A DNA stretch of 64,000 nucleotides from Pyropia haitanensis (GCA_008729055.1 SDUX01000010.1:1-64000); one strand, 5' to 3'. Counted from the stretch's first letter, positions 32,246 to 42,170 are shown. The notes: generated by a model not told the origin, from the sequence alone. Program-made: numbers and translations.

Positions 32246-33030
32246 GTACGCCGCGTTGCCACGGACCGGAGCGGGGGAGGGGGGGGGGGGGGGCATTGGC
32301 CGTGTGGGCGGCTGGCAGCCAGCACGGCGCCGCGGCGACGCCTCGGCAGCCGGTGCGGACGGGGGGGGGGGGGGGAGGGACGATGCGTTTTCCTCTGGGC
32401 ACCGTCCCCGAACCTCCCCCCCCTTCCCCGTCCCCTGCCGTGCACAGGGGGTGGTCCCCCAGTTGCAACAGGACAGCCGGCCACCCCGTGGCAGGCCCGC
32501 CATCGCCCCACCGTCTGCGCCACCCCCTTCCCTGGGTGGTGTGTGTGCTGACCATGGGCCGTGGGAGCACGGTTCTCCCCCCCCCCCCCTCACCCCCTCC
32601 CCACCCCCCCCTCCCTCCCGCTGGACCCGTCGACCGGGCCACCCCCACCCGCTAGCGGCTCGGCCTCTCCGAGACGCGGTGCTGGGCGGGCGCGACCCTC
32701 CCGGTGAGAGCCGCCTTTCGGTGCCGACGCCGCCGCCCAGCCGCGCCTCCGTCGTTGCCGCTGGTCACGGAGCGTGAGGGGGGGCGGCGGGACGGAAAGG
32801 GGGCGGGGGGGCCGGCCGCATGCGCGCCCGTCGGTGTGCTCCCCGCCGCCGTCGCCTCTGCTACCCCCGCCGCCGCCGCCCCGTGGGGATGCGCCGCCGC
32901 CGCCGCCGCTGCCGCCGTGGCGACAGCCGCCGCCGCTACCGCCGAGGCGACAGCCGCCGCCGCTACCGCCGAGGCGACAGCCGCCGCCGTCAGCGGCACG
33001 GCCGGGTGGCCGCTGCCGGCAGCCCTGTGG
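32246..33030. other. 3' region and GC-rich spacer, no firm gene
   Basis: Downstream of the peptidase, G and C homopolymers dominate (32278-32296, 32361-32375, 32577-32610). 32870-33000 contains a GCGACAGCCGCCGCCGCTAC direct repeat (32918-32990), which gives Ala/Thr or Pro/Gln-rich open frames. No domain is present. Confidence 0.4.
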
Positions 33031-33116
33031 ACCAACAGGATCTGGGCGACCGGCGGGCAACGGCTCTCGCCGCCACCCACCGCTGCAGCGCTGCCGCCCT
33101 CGTCCTAGCGACGCGC

Positions 33117-33252
33117 GCGGACGTCCCCGCCCGCTGCCCCACCCCCCCCCCCCCTCCCGCCCGCTGCTCCACCCCCCCCCCCCCCTCCCGACCGCTGCCC
33201 CACCCCCCCCCCCCCCCCCGCGCCCGCTGCCCCACCCCCCCCCCCCCCCCCC
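33117..33252. repeat. C-rich ~32-bp minisatellite, four units (three in the paralogous copy)
   Basis: Units of CCGC(C)CGCTGC(C/T)CCACC followed by 12-18 C. The paralogous copy at 42266-42358 has three units. It lies directly upstream of the CPBP-protease ATG. Copy number differs between the duplicates, so it is actively changing. Confidence 0.9.
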
Positions 33253-33296
33253 GCCCTCTCTTCCCCCGCCGCGACTCGGCACGGACTTTGGCGGCC

Positions 33297-33923
33297 ATGG
33301 CCTTCCTGCTACCCTGCCAGCCGGCCGCCTTTGGGCGCCCGGTCGTCGCGGCCGGCCGGCCGGCGGCGGCGCCCCCCCCCCGCCTCCGTCGCGGGCGGCG
33401 CCCCCCTCCCCCCCCCCCCCCCGGCTCAGCGGCGCCCCCCCCCCGGCGCCGCCCACGGGGGATCCCCCCCCTCCGCCTGTGGCCCCCCCCCCCCCCCACC
33501 CGCTGGCCCTACCGCCACCGACGGCGTCAACACCCTGTGCGTGGCGGTGCTGACGCAGCTGGCGCTCGCTGACGTCCTCCTCCCCGCCGCCCTCCCCGCC
33601 GGGACCGCCCTCTCCCCCGCCGCCACCGCCGCGTCGCAGGTGGTGGTGTTGGCCGCCGCCGCCGCCGCCGCCGCCGCGTCGCCACGCCCGTGGGTGCCCG
33701 CCGACGCGCTGCGGCTGCGGCGGCGGCCGCCGGTGGGGGCGGTGCTGGGGGGGGGCTCCTGGGGGGGGGGCCTGGGCGCTCGCCCGCGCCGCAGAGGCGA
33801 CGCTTGGGGGGGGGTTGCGGGCTTTTTGGGGGGGGGTACTGGGGGGGGGGGGGCCGCCGCCGCCGCCGCCGCCGCCGCCACCGCCGCTGCCGCCGCAGAC
33901 CCCGTCGTGGCGGCGGGGGCGGG

Positions 33924-33971
<48 letters not shown>

Positions 33972-34424
33972 CGGCGTCGCGGCCGTCCTCGGCCTCCCCC
34001 CCGACGCTGGCGCGGCGACGCTGGCGGCGGCCGCGGTGGCGGCGGCCGCGTCGGCCATGGCGGAGGAGCTCCTCTTCCGGGGCTACCTCCTCACCGCCGC
34101 GCAGACGGTGCTCGGCGCCGCCGACGCGGCGGCCGTGACGGGGCTCGTGTTTGCGGGCGTCCACGGGGGGGGGCGGGCTTTGGGGGGCTCGGCCTGCTGG
34201 GCGTCGCCGCGGGGGGGGCCGCCGTCGTGACGGGCAGCGTGTGGCCGGCGGTGGCGGCGCACCTGGTGAACAACGGGGTGGCGGTGGCGGTGGGTGCCGC
34301 GGGGGGGGGGGGGGGGGGATGGGGGGGGGATGCGCCGGGTCTGGCGGCGGTGGCGGTGGTCGCTGGCGCCGCGGGCACTTGGCTGCTGTCGCGGGAGAGG
34401 AAGGAGGGGGACGCGGCCGAGTAA
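33297..34424 (+). CDS. CPBP/Rce1-type intramembrane metalloprotease, left copy, frame broken
   Basis: The CPBP (CAAX protease and bacteriocin-processing) family are polytopic membrane proteases; plant members sit mainly in plastid membranes. The ATG at 33297 opens MAFLLPCQPAAFGRP and a basic, Ala-rich leader that could be a transit peptide. The three family motifs are present: EELLFRG (about 34061-34081, the E-E-x-x-x-R box), FAGVH (34150-34164), and HLVNN (34260-34274, the last membrane helix). Gly- and Ala-rich insertions inflate the middle. The frame is lost at C10 near 33436 and at the G9 run at 34165-34173, so three frames are needed to reach the stop at 34424. In the paralogous copy these two tracts have the lengths that keep frame. 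Either this copy is decaying or the tract lengths are misread. Confidence 0.75.
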
Positions 34425-34812
34425 AGAAACAGGAGCAGGGCAAGCCGACGTGGCCGTGGTGTTGTGTTTTTGTTCGTTGTTGATCGGGGAGCGCTTGTCG
34501 TTCGAATCGAATTGGCGTGTGGCATGGGGGGGGGGGGGGGGGGGGGGGGCCGGCGCCGACGGTGCAAGATGGCGTGACCGTCGTCTTCCCCCGTCCTGCT
34601 CCTCAACGTCACCAGCCGGGAATCCGCCCTCCGCCACCGCCGCCCAGACTGATCCGTCCTGCCCATTCCCTCCCGCACCCTGTCCCCTCGACCCGCTCGC
34701 CCCTCCTCTTCCCCCTCCTTCTCGCTATCTGTCCTCTCTACTCGCTCCCCCCCCCCTCCCCCCCCCACCTCCTCTTCTTCCCCCTCCTCCCCCCCCCTCC
34801 CCCCGCCTCACC

Positions 34813-35033
34813 ATGCCCCGCCGCGGCTCCTCACGCCGCAAGCGCCGCACGCACGTGCGCGAGGCGGAGCTCCCCGGCAACACTGCGGGTGCGGATGCGC
34901 CCGCTGCCGGCGCCGCCGGCGCGGGCGCGCCCGCCAAGCAGCCCCGCTCGCTGGTCGTCCGGCGCGGCAAGGTGCCCGCCCCCTTGCGGGACCTCGTCAC
35001 GGACATCCGCACGATGCTGCTGCCCGCCACCGC
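34813..35033 (+). pseudogene. PPAN: Truncated PPAN 5' fragment
   Basis: An exact partial duplicate of the first 73 codons of the Peter Pan/SSF1 gene at 43920: MPRRGSSRRKRRTHVREAEL and so on to MLLPAT. At CCGCCACCGC the sequence switches abruptly to an inverted aminotransferase fragment, so the Brix domain is missing. Promoter-proximal sequence is also duplicated, so it may be transcribed, but it cannot make a complete protein. Confidence 0.92.
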
Positions 35034-35326
35034 ACGTAGAGGGAGCCGCCCGTCCCGTAGGGAGGCACGAACTCGACAATCTCCCGCACCGCGGTCTTGA
35101 CCGCCGACAGGAAGAGGTCGGCGGGGACTTCGGGGACGAGCAGCCGCGCCGCGGACGAGGCCATCCGCTTGGCATTCTCGTCGGGCCGAAACAGTGACAC
35201 GCGCCCGTCAACCATGCGGAACGCTTTGAGGCCCTCAAAGCAGGAGGCGCCATAGTGGAGCGCCGTCGCGCCAATGTGGAGCTTGATGTACGGCTCGGTG
35301 ACGAGCTCGGGGGTCACCCAGTGGGG
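35034..35326 (-). pseudogene. BCAT: Branched-chain aminotransferase fragment
   Basis: Minus-strand sequence encodes a piece of a class IV branched-chain amino-acid aminotransferase: LHIGATALHYGASCFEGLKA, then FRPDENAKRMASSAARL and FVPPYGTGGSLYVR. This is the substrate/PLP-proximal N-terminal domain. It ends abruptly at the PPAN junction (35033/35034), where the bases CCGC are shared by both sides, and upstream it runs into a 38-bp minisatellite. The catalytic Lys region is absent. It is a rearranged scrap of a gene elsewhere, not a working gene. Confidence 0.88.
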
Positions 35327-35328
35327 GT

Positions 35329-35476
35329 CACCCAGTGGGCGCTCCGCCCCCGCGTTGCGCGCCGCGCACCCAGTGGGCGCTCCGCCCCCGCGTTGCGCGC
35401 CGCGCACCCAGTGGGCGCTCCGCCCCCGCGTTGCGCGCCGCGCACCCAGTGGGGCGCTCCACCCCCGCGTCGCCGC
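35329..35476. repeat. 38-bp minisatellite, ~4 units
   Basis: Units begin CACCCAGTGGG at 35329, 35367, 35405 and 35443, each continuing CGCTCCGCCCCCGCGTTGCG. The CACCCAGTGGG start is also found once more at 35315, inside the aminotransferase fragment. The array seems to have grown from the edge of that fragment. Confidence 0.97.
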
Positions 35477-35703
35477 CGGAGCTCCCCGCCGCTGGCGGAC
35501 GGGGGGCGGCCGGGCTCGCCATTGCGGCGGTCCCCGCCGCGGGCAACCCCTGTCGCCGCCGCCGGTGGCCGCCGGCGGCTGTCAGCGGGCACCACCCACA
35601 CGCCGACGCGGCCGCCGGGGGGGGGGGGGCCGCCGCCGTGCCGCCATCGCCGGGGCGGGACGACCGGAAGGAAGCGCCGACGCCGCCGCTGGCTTCATCG
35701 CCG

Positions 35704-35734
<31 letters not shown>

Positions 35735-36480
35735 CACCGCCACGGCGGGAACCCCCGACCACCTTCGCCACAGTGCCGCAGCCACCGCCGTCCGGGACGC
35801 CTTGGCCACCTCCACCAAACCGCGGGCACCCGCGACGCACGCACCCGTCGCGCCATCGCGGTGGCCCACGGCAGGGGGCTCTGCCGCCGCCGCCACCTGC
35901 ACCGCCGCCGCCGCCGTGGCGGCGCCGCCCCCACGCCTACTCTCCCAACCGTCCCCCCCCCCGCGACATGCCCCCCCCAGGACGTGCGTCCCCCCACACA
36001 CGGTGCTCGTGTGGCGGCCACACGCGGCGCAACGGCGGGCGGTTCCCCCCCCCGCGCGGCGCGCCCGGCAGCGGCGGCAGTCGCGACCCGCATGCCGGCG
36101 ACGCGCACCACGCGGCGGTCCGGTCGGCCGCCGCGGCCAGCCGGCGCCGCGCCGCCGACCGCCGCCGCGCCGTCGCGAGGGCGGCGCCGGGGAAGAGCGG
36201 CTGCACACAGTGGGGCCACAGTAGGGGCACCCGCCGGCGGTGAGGTCCAGAAAGGCAGGAAGGGTGGCCGCCCGGGGGGCCGCCACGAGCTCTGGGGGGG
36301 TGAGGGGTTCCTCGCCCGCGTCGACGCCCGCCGCCCCGCCAGCGTCGGCCGCCGCCGCCGTGTCTGCCCCGCCTGGTCGAAGGGCTCGGACAGGAGCACC
36401 GCCGGCGCTATCGCCGGCGCAGGCGCCATCGATGAGCGCCTCCCCGCCGTCGGGCGGCTGAGCACCGTGCACAGCAGACC
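35477..36480 (-). CDS. Unrecognised Cys-containing protein, frame broken
   Basis: A minus-strand frame contains LPAFLDLTAGGCPYCGPTVC (about 36260-36200). A neighbouring frame continues with a basic helix and AAWCASPACGSRLPPL (about 36110-36060), so a pair of C-x2-C/C-x4-C motifs could bind zinc. The remainder is Ala/Arg/Gly-rich. The start and stop are not convincing. It might be a zinc-binding protein broken by indels, or another scrap in this mosaic region. Confidence 0.3.
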
Positions 36481-36901
36481 GTCGGGTGGCTCAGACAACT
36501 CCGCCGCCGACTTGACTGGCGTCACCGCCTCCGCCCCCCCGTCAGCCGCCGCCGTCGACTTTCGGCCCGGCAGGTGCAGGAGGGAAAGCACCTTGCTCGC
36601 CCGTGGCCTGAGGCGGCTGTTCCCGTGCGCCTGGCTGGCGAATGCTTCCGAACTGGAAGCCTTGCGTGACAGGCCGACCTGCGTGACCGACCCCGCCAGT
36701 GTCGCTGGCGGCCGACGCCGCGCGCGGGTGCCCCCTAGACCCGAGCCCCGCGTCTGTCTTGGCCGACGCCACGGCCGCCACCGAGTCAGCACGCCCGACA
36801 CAGACCCCCCCAGCCCCTGCAGAGCACATGAAATGACGCAAAGGCGGCCGGACCCCATTCAACGCATCGTTCCCGCCGCCACCGGAAGTCTTGGTCGGGT
36901 T

Positions 36902-39900
36902 TCAAGCGCCTCCCCGGTCCACCACTCTTGTGTTCAGGAAAGCATGAGCGCCCAGGAGGAAGTGCGAGATAGAGGGTCCGAAGTACTCTTCGAGATGCTC
37001 CTGCGTCACCACGATGGTGCGCGCCGCTCGCTCCCTGCTCAAGAAGACATTGCGTGACGCGACATTCTTGTGGTTGGTCACGACCACCAGCAGGACACGG
37101 TTCTTCCAGGTCTCCCAATGAACACCAAACACCTTCTCCATCTTGACCAGGGACGTCACCACCTTGCTGTTGAGGTCGAGGGTCTTGGTGGGGTCAGCAG
37201 TAAACTTGTAGGAGATGCCGACGCACACAATCTCGGACGCGTCAACAAGTGGTCCTGCTGCTGATGCGCCGCTGGAAGACCTCCGCAATGAGCCCGAACG
37301 CAAAGCCGTCGTCCTCGACAACGTCCTCGTACACCGAGACGTCCTTGACTCCTGCAGGAAGAGCATCGCATCGAAGGCCGCGGCGCCTTGCTGCATCTTG
37401 TACACGCGCGCGAGCAGCTCCTGTGGCGTGTCGGCAGTCAGGATCTCATTCACGGTCCGCAAGGTTCCCACGTCGCCGGGTTCGCTCGCGTTGTCCACCC
37501 ACTTGGTGGCATCCACCCGCCGGTCCAGCAAAGAGCGGTCAACAGGGACGTCGCACAGGTTGTCGACGCCAGGGAAGAGCTTGGAGACGGCAATGCAGGA
37601 AAAATCAGATTCCACCTGCAGCACCTCGTTGTCCTGGCAATAGGACCACAGATAGGAGCGAAGGCGGGATCGCAACACCTCTCCCCAGTAGCAGGACACC
37701 TCCCAGCCGTAGTCGCCGCTCCTTGACAGCCGTGCAGCATCCACAATCGAAGAAGCAGGGGAGAGGATGTTGAGCGCAATGGCGGAGTTGGGCAGCGCCG
37801 CCCAGGACTGGCGCATCTCGAAGACCCGCGGCTTCAGGGAGACGGCCACCTTGGCCAGCACCAAGGGCAGCAGCGTCGGTTTGTGGTAGTTGCCCTGCAA
37901 GTCGGCCGACCCGGAGAGCACAAAGTTCCGGAACACGCCGTCCCACGTCCTGGACACGGTGTCTGGGGTATCCACAGACCCCAATCGGCCACGTCCCGGG
38001 ACGGAGAAGCCGAGGAGGCCCACGACAAGCACTATGGGATGGAAGACCACCAAGCTCATCAGCGTGTTGACGGCTGGAGCAGGTCCCACCTGCTCCGCAG
38101 CATCCCTGATCACGTCCCACGTGGTGGTTCCAGAGCGGCAGTGTGTAATCATCTGGCGCAGGTTGGCCACGGATCGAGGGTGCCCCATGCTCAGGTTGGC
38201 AAAGGCGGCGGCTGCAACAGCAGGCTCCAGCAAGGATTGGTTGTTGACCTGACTTGATATAGCGAGCGCACGCCGCGCAAAAACAGGAGCAAACACAGCC
38301 GTCGCGACAGCTCGTACAGGGAAGTTGTATAGTGTGGCGAAGCAGGTTAGCACCCAAGGAGAGCCGTCCGTGTCGCCGTCGCCGCCGGGTCCCGGAGTGC
38401 GCAGACGCGTCTTCTCAAAATCTGGTGGGTCCGCCCTGATGGCAGCGTAGGAGATGGCCTTGGCCTGCTGCACCAGCTCGTCCGCAACGAAGTCAAAAGA
38501 CAGGACAGCAAAGAAGACCCGAGTCCGCCCCAGCGTCGTGAAGGTGCAGATATCCCGGCGGTAGTACTCATAGAGGGGTCGAGCATTCACCACCGTCGAC
38601 GCCATCTTGAGCTCATCGACGACGACCAGCATGTCGCGGGCGCGGATGAGGGACCTTGCCTCCGCACGCACAGCAGCGGCAGTGCACCTACCAGCACGCA
38701 GCTCCGTGAGCATCGCGTCAGCAAACTCCTCGTAAGAAAGTGTCTCGCTGCAGAGAAGACACCACAAAACGCGCGCATACAGGGGCAAGAAGCACTCAAC
38801 TGGGAGGTCCTGGAAGGAGCTACTCGGGCCTTGAGCAGTGCCGCTGTGCCGTCCCGTCTCACCGCTCGCCCCACGCGCGCTGCTGCTGCCCCCTTGCCCA
38901 GAGCGCCCCCGGCTTGCCGTCGAAGAGGGCGAGGGTCCACCTGCTGCGCTGGCAGGCCCCGCGATTCCAATCTTGATGAACTCGCCGTCCGCTCGACACC
39001 ACACGCTATGGCCATTGAAGTTGATGATGCAAACATCCGTGTTCTTGGCTGCTCGGGCAATCGGGTCCCACCTCGACGGCTCGATCCCCTCGGCATCTGC
39101 AGCCGAGCAAAACAGCTGCTCGTCAAGACGATTCTTGTAAAAGCACATGTCGATGATGAGGTGCGTCTTACCTCCACCGAAACCAGACGAGGTAAAGCCG
39201 ATGGCGCGGCTGTTCACGTCAGCCTCGCCCAGCATCCCCTCCAATGCATTGAACCAGGCGATGACGAGCACGCGGATCCCAAGGAGTACAGAGGTGGTGA
39301 CGCTGGGGTTGTAGATCGGCATGGTCTTTAGGATGGAGACCGCGGGACGCCGGCTGCCCGTTGGAAGAAGGTTGGACGACACCAACAGCATGTGCTGCAT
39401 GGGATGAAGTCGCCGACGTCGGGCGGACAGCGAGGAAGACAATCGCGACATGTGCTGGTTGATACCGGTCCGCAAGGCACCCAGGTGCCGCCGATACTGC
39501 CCCGCCAGACCGACAGCCTTGTAGTACTGATCTCGGGCTGCTGACTCACGGCTCGGAAAGACGGGGCGCTGCGGGATCGGTAGAGCGTCGGTGAGCTCCT
39601 TGACAGCCTCTTGACAGCCCTTCAGGTGAGCCTTGGCGCGCTCCAGCGCGTCGTCACCACACTGCGTCCAGGTATCAGCATCTAAGTCGTAGGCGGCCAG
39701 TAGAGCTTGTCCTGCGCGAGGAAGATCATCCACCATCACTTGAGCAGCTTCCACCTGCTGCGCGCTGTCTTGTCCGTCTGCACTCAGAGCGAACAGGTCA
39801 AGCACCAGTGCCGCTCCGGTACTCGCAAGGCTCTTGAGGTTGCTGCCAGCATCAGAGGCTTCGCTCAGCAGCTCCGCAACAATATCAAGGGAGTCGTTTC

Positions 39901-40111
39901 CGACCGGTGCGGGAGACCCACGGGCGTCGGCGGCAAGGCCGGTATCCACGTCCGGAGATGATTCAGGTTGGCTTGTGGCACCAGCTGCCGCAGAGTTGAA
40001 AGAAAGGACTTGAGCATCACCAGGTGCAGCAGGAGGCACTCGAGGGACAGCATCATCCTCCCCGAGCTCAGAGCGACTCCGCTTGCCACACAACGACAGA
40101 GCAGAGCCCAT
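36902..40111 (-). CDS. 1069-aa P-loop NTPase, probable Crinkler-like / mobile-element protein
   Basis: A single uninterrupted frame with balanced codon use, unlike the GC-saturated host genes. The N-terminus MGSALSLCGK fits an N-myristoylation signal (Gly2, Ser6) with a cysteine for palmitoylation. Residues about 300-330 carry a Walker A-like GFGGGKTHLIIDM, followed about 200 residues later by a Walker B-like DMLVVVDEL. In between is a Gly/Ser-rich insertion. The C-terminal part has a beta-strand-rich region (RVLLVVVTNHKNVASRNVF, then TIVVTQEHLEEYFG) like a degraded nuclease fold. NTPase followed by a nuclease-like domain is the layout described for Crinkler/RHS-type proteins derived from transposons. 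I infer membership from this layout only. The location between two duplicate blocks fits a mobile origin. Function unknown. Confidence 0.55.
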   Translation of the reverse strand: MGSALSLCGKRSRSELGEDDAVPRVPPAAPGDAQVLSFNSAAAGATSQPESSPDVDTGLAADARGSPAPVGNDSLDIVAELLSEASDAGSNLKSLASTGAALVLDLFALSADGQDSAQQVEAAQVMVDDLPRAGQALLAAYDLDADTWTQCGDDALERAKAHLKGCQEAVKELTDALPIPQRPVFPSRESAARDQYYKAVGLAGQYRRHLGALRTGINQHMSRLSSSLSARRRRLHPMQHMLLVSSNLLPTGSRRPAVSILKTMPIYNPSVTTSVLLGIRVLVIAWFNALEGMLGEADVNSRAIGFTSSGFGGGKTHLIIDMCFYKNRLDEQLFCSAADAEGIEPSRWDPIARAAKNTDVCIINFNGHSVWCRADGEFIKIGIAGPASAAGGPSPSSTASRGRSGQGGSSSARGASGETGRHSGTAQGPSSSFQDLPVECFLPLYARVLWCLLCSETLSYEEFADAMLTELRAGRCTAAAVRAEARSLIRARDMLVVVDELKMASTVVNARPLYEYYRRDICTFTTLGRTRVFFAVLSFDFVADELVQQAKAISYAAIRADPPDFEKTRLRTPGPGGDGDTDGSPWVLTCFATLYNFPVRAVATAVFAPVFARRALAISSQVNNQSLLEPAVAAAAFANLSMGHPRSVANLRQMITHCRSGTTTWDVIRDAAEQVGPAPAVNTLMSLVVFHPIVLVVGLLGFSVPGRGRLGSVDTPDTVSRTWDGVFRNFVLSGSADLQGNYHKPTLLPLVLAKVAVSLKPRVFEMRQSWAALPNSAIALNILSPASSIVDAARLSRSGDYGWEVSCYWGEVLRSRLRSYLWSYCQDNEVLQVESDFSCIAVSKLFPGVDNLCDVPVDRSLLDRRVDATKWVDNASEPGDVGTLRTVNEILTADTPQELLARVYKMQQGAAAFDAMLFLQESRTSRCTRTLSRTTALRSGSLRRSSSGASAAGPLVDASEIVCVGISYKFTADPTKTLDLNSKVVTSLVKMEKVFGVHWETWKNRVLLVVVTNHKNVASRNVFLSRERAARTIVVTQEHLEEYFGPSISHFLLGAHAFLNTRVVDRGGA

Positions 40112-40150
40112 GACGCAACCGGTCCTCTGGAAGTCAATGCTGCTGCTGCC

Positions 40151-40487
40151 CTGTCGGGCACGCCGCGGCCGCCGTCACCGCCGCCTGCACCACCACCGCT
40201 GCCCACCGACGGGCGGCGGCTACATGAGTGTGGAGCAAGGGAATGGGCGGGCCCAGGCAGGCGGGGGATGCAGGGGCAGGGGCAGGGGCAAGAAGGCAAA
40301 CAAAGGGGAGCGCGAGGGGAGAGGCCAGCCGTCGGGAGCAGCAGCTGCGCCACGACCGCTCCAGCCGTGTCGGGCACGCGACCGCCGCCGTCACCGCCGC
40401 CTGCAGCACTACATCTGCCCACCGATGGGCGGCGGCTAAAAGAGTGTGGGGCAAGGGAATGGGTGGGCCCAGGTAGGCGGGGGACCT
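40151..40487. repeat. ~120-bp direct repeat, two copies 216 bp apart
   Basis: 40151-40270 and 40367-40487 share TGTCGGGCACGC, CGCCGTCACCGCCGCCTGCA, GCCCACCGA(C/T)GGGCGGCGGC and GGGAATGGG(C/T)GGGCCCAGG. It lies just upstream of the NTPase gene start, in its probable promoter region. Confidence 0.9.
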
Positions 40488-40770
40488 GTCGTCACCACCC
40501 GACCTGGGATGTGGCCACCTGGATGACGGAACCGTCGTTTCCTGGGAGAAGGCTCTCTTTGCGGCTTCCCCTTGGGGGTCCCCAGCCTTTGTCAGCCTCA
40601 GTCGAAATGGAGGCCTTCAAACGGCAATAGATTGGCTAAGTCTGGAGGTTCCTCTCTTAATTGGGGCCGCATTTCGCAATTATAACCTCGTCCAAGGGCA
40701 CTGACGAGACTGACTCGTGGCGCGACCAGAAGGCTTGTATTTCACGCCCTTTGCGTGATTGGGAAGTCAC

Positions 40771-40807
40771 GTTTTACGTGATCACATGCGAATTTTTTAC
40801 GTGATCA
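40771..40807. promoter_or_regulatory. Paired palindromic TTTTACGTGATCAC motifs
   Basis: Two copies of TTTTACGTGATCAC (40772-40785 and 40794-40807) contain both an ACGT core and the palindrome GTGATCAC. They are about 660 bp upstream of the NTPase ATG. The spacing of 22 bp, about two helical turns, is suggestive of a binding-site pair. The role is inferred only from the sequence. Confidence 0.35.
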
Positions 40808-40993
40808 CTTCATCACGCCCCAGCAGAAAAGGGCGTGACTTGGGGAGTCATCTCTCGCATTAATTACGCCGCCAGCGGACTTGACACTGTGCAATCCAGG
40901 GCACTGGGGTCACGGCCGGGGGCGCCCTGCTGCGCCCCAAGACAGTCGGCCCGCTGGCTCTGGCACACACCCATATCGCCACGGGCTCCTGTC

Positions 40994-42152
40994 TATTCTA
41001 CTGCTCGCCTCATTTGAGGCGATTCGCCTCAATTGAGGCAGTTTTTTAGCGGCCGTTTTCAGGGTCTTCCACTCAACTGCGACAAAAAAGTGACGCCAGA
41101 AACGGACTCAGCGCAGTCTGTTCGCCGTTGGGAGAAGCGGAGGACGCCCGAAGACGACGGGTCGTTATCGGTTGGCGCCCTCTTTTCCGCGCGACCGACT
41201 GCTTCCGATGGCGCAAACACCGCCCCAGTCGTAGCGCAGGGCACTTCAGAGTGGCCAACAGCCGTTTGGTAGATGGTGCGCGCGCGCTACTCCAAGCTTG
41301 TACGGCGGCGTCCGTCACAATGCTCCTCAGAGGAGCATGCGTCCGCGCCATGTACCCTGCCTGCCACGCCTGCCTCGGATTGCCTTCCTTTGCACTCCTG
41401 CGCCCACCACCAGCGCTCCCCATCCCTTTGCTCTGCACCGCTTCCCCTTGCTGCGGCCGCGGTGTGCTCCGCCCCCCCTTTTGCCTCGCTCCCTGCCCAT
41501 CCCCCCCACTCCGCCTGCGCTTCCCTCCCCCGGCGCCGTCTCCCCCTCTCCCCCCCCCTCCCCCACTTAGTTGCACCAAGGGTGAGCCCCAGACTGCCGG
41601 CTGGATGCTCACTGTCAACCCCACCGCGGATCCTGCACCCATCGCCGCTCCTGCCACTCACTCTACCCAAGCTGTGCCTGTTGCCCTTCTTCCCACCGCC
41701 ACCCAAGCCTCCAGCCCAACCCCCCGCCCTCGCTGGCGTCCTCGGAGGCCCGGTAAGGACCGTCGCCTGGAGGTGCTCCACGAGACTTGTTACTGCACAG
41801 CTGCCCGGCCAAACGGCACGGCCGCGTCGCACTTCCCCGTATGCGGTCGACGGGTGGTAACCTGGATCCGTCGTGGCCGTCGTCGCCGCCGCCGCCCCCG
41901 CCGCCGCCGTCGCCGCCGCAGCCAGCACCCGCCGCACAAAGGGAAGGGGGGGGCGTAGGGAGTGCCCACAGCGGGAGAGAAGTGGGGGGAGGAGGACAGG
42001 AGGGGGCACAGGCCGAGCGGAAGCTATCTGGGGAGGGTATCGACTGCCTCTTCTTTGTCAGACTGGTCAAAGTGGACGATTTCGGGTGATCCGGGTGGAG
42101 CCTCATTTGAGGCTCAAGACCGCCTCAATTGAGGCTTTCGCGCAGTAGAATA
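40994..42152. mobile_element. Inverted-repeat element (~1.16 kb) abutting the right duplication copy
   Basis: The left end TATTCTACTGCTCG (40994) and the right end, complement TATTCTACTGCGCG (42139-42152), are inverted. Each is followed by two palindromes, GCCTCATTTGAGGC and GCCTCAATTGAGGC, in mirrored order (41010-41039 and 42104-42135). The interior has an open plus-strand frame with no transposase motif. The right end lies 18 bp from the start of the 42171-44140 duplicate, so insertion and duplication may be linked. Confidence 0.7.
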
Positions 42153-42170
42153 AGTAGACCCTACAAAAAA

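Larger units (their letters stand above)
33031..35033. repeat. Segmental duplication, left copy
   Basis: This 2.0-kb block is repeated at 42171-44140 with only scattered substitutions and homopolymer length changes. It starts at ACCAAC(A/C)GGATCTGGGCG and ends inside the Peter Pan coding sequence at CCGCCACCGC. Beyond the ends the two loci are unrelated. It carries a whole CPBP-protease gene, its C-rich upstream tract and the first part of PPAN. Confidence 0.97.

Noticed and set aside
41128..41958. 276-aa plus-strand frame inside the 40994-42152 element as a transposase
   Set aside because: No catalytic DDE/DDD pattern, zinc finger or helix-turn-helix; composition is Pro/Ala/Arg-rich and changes abruptly.
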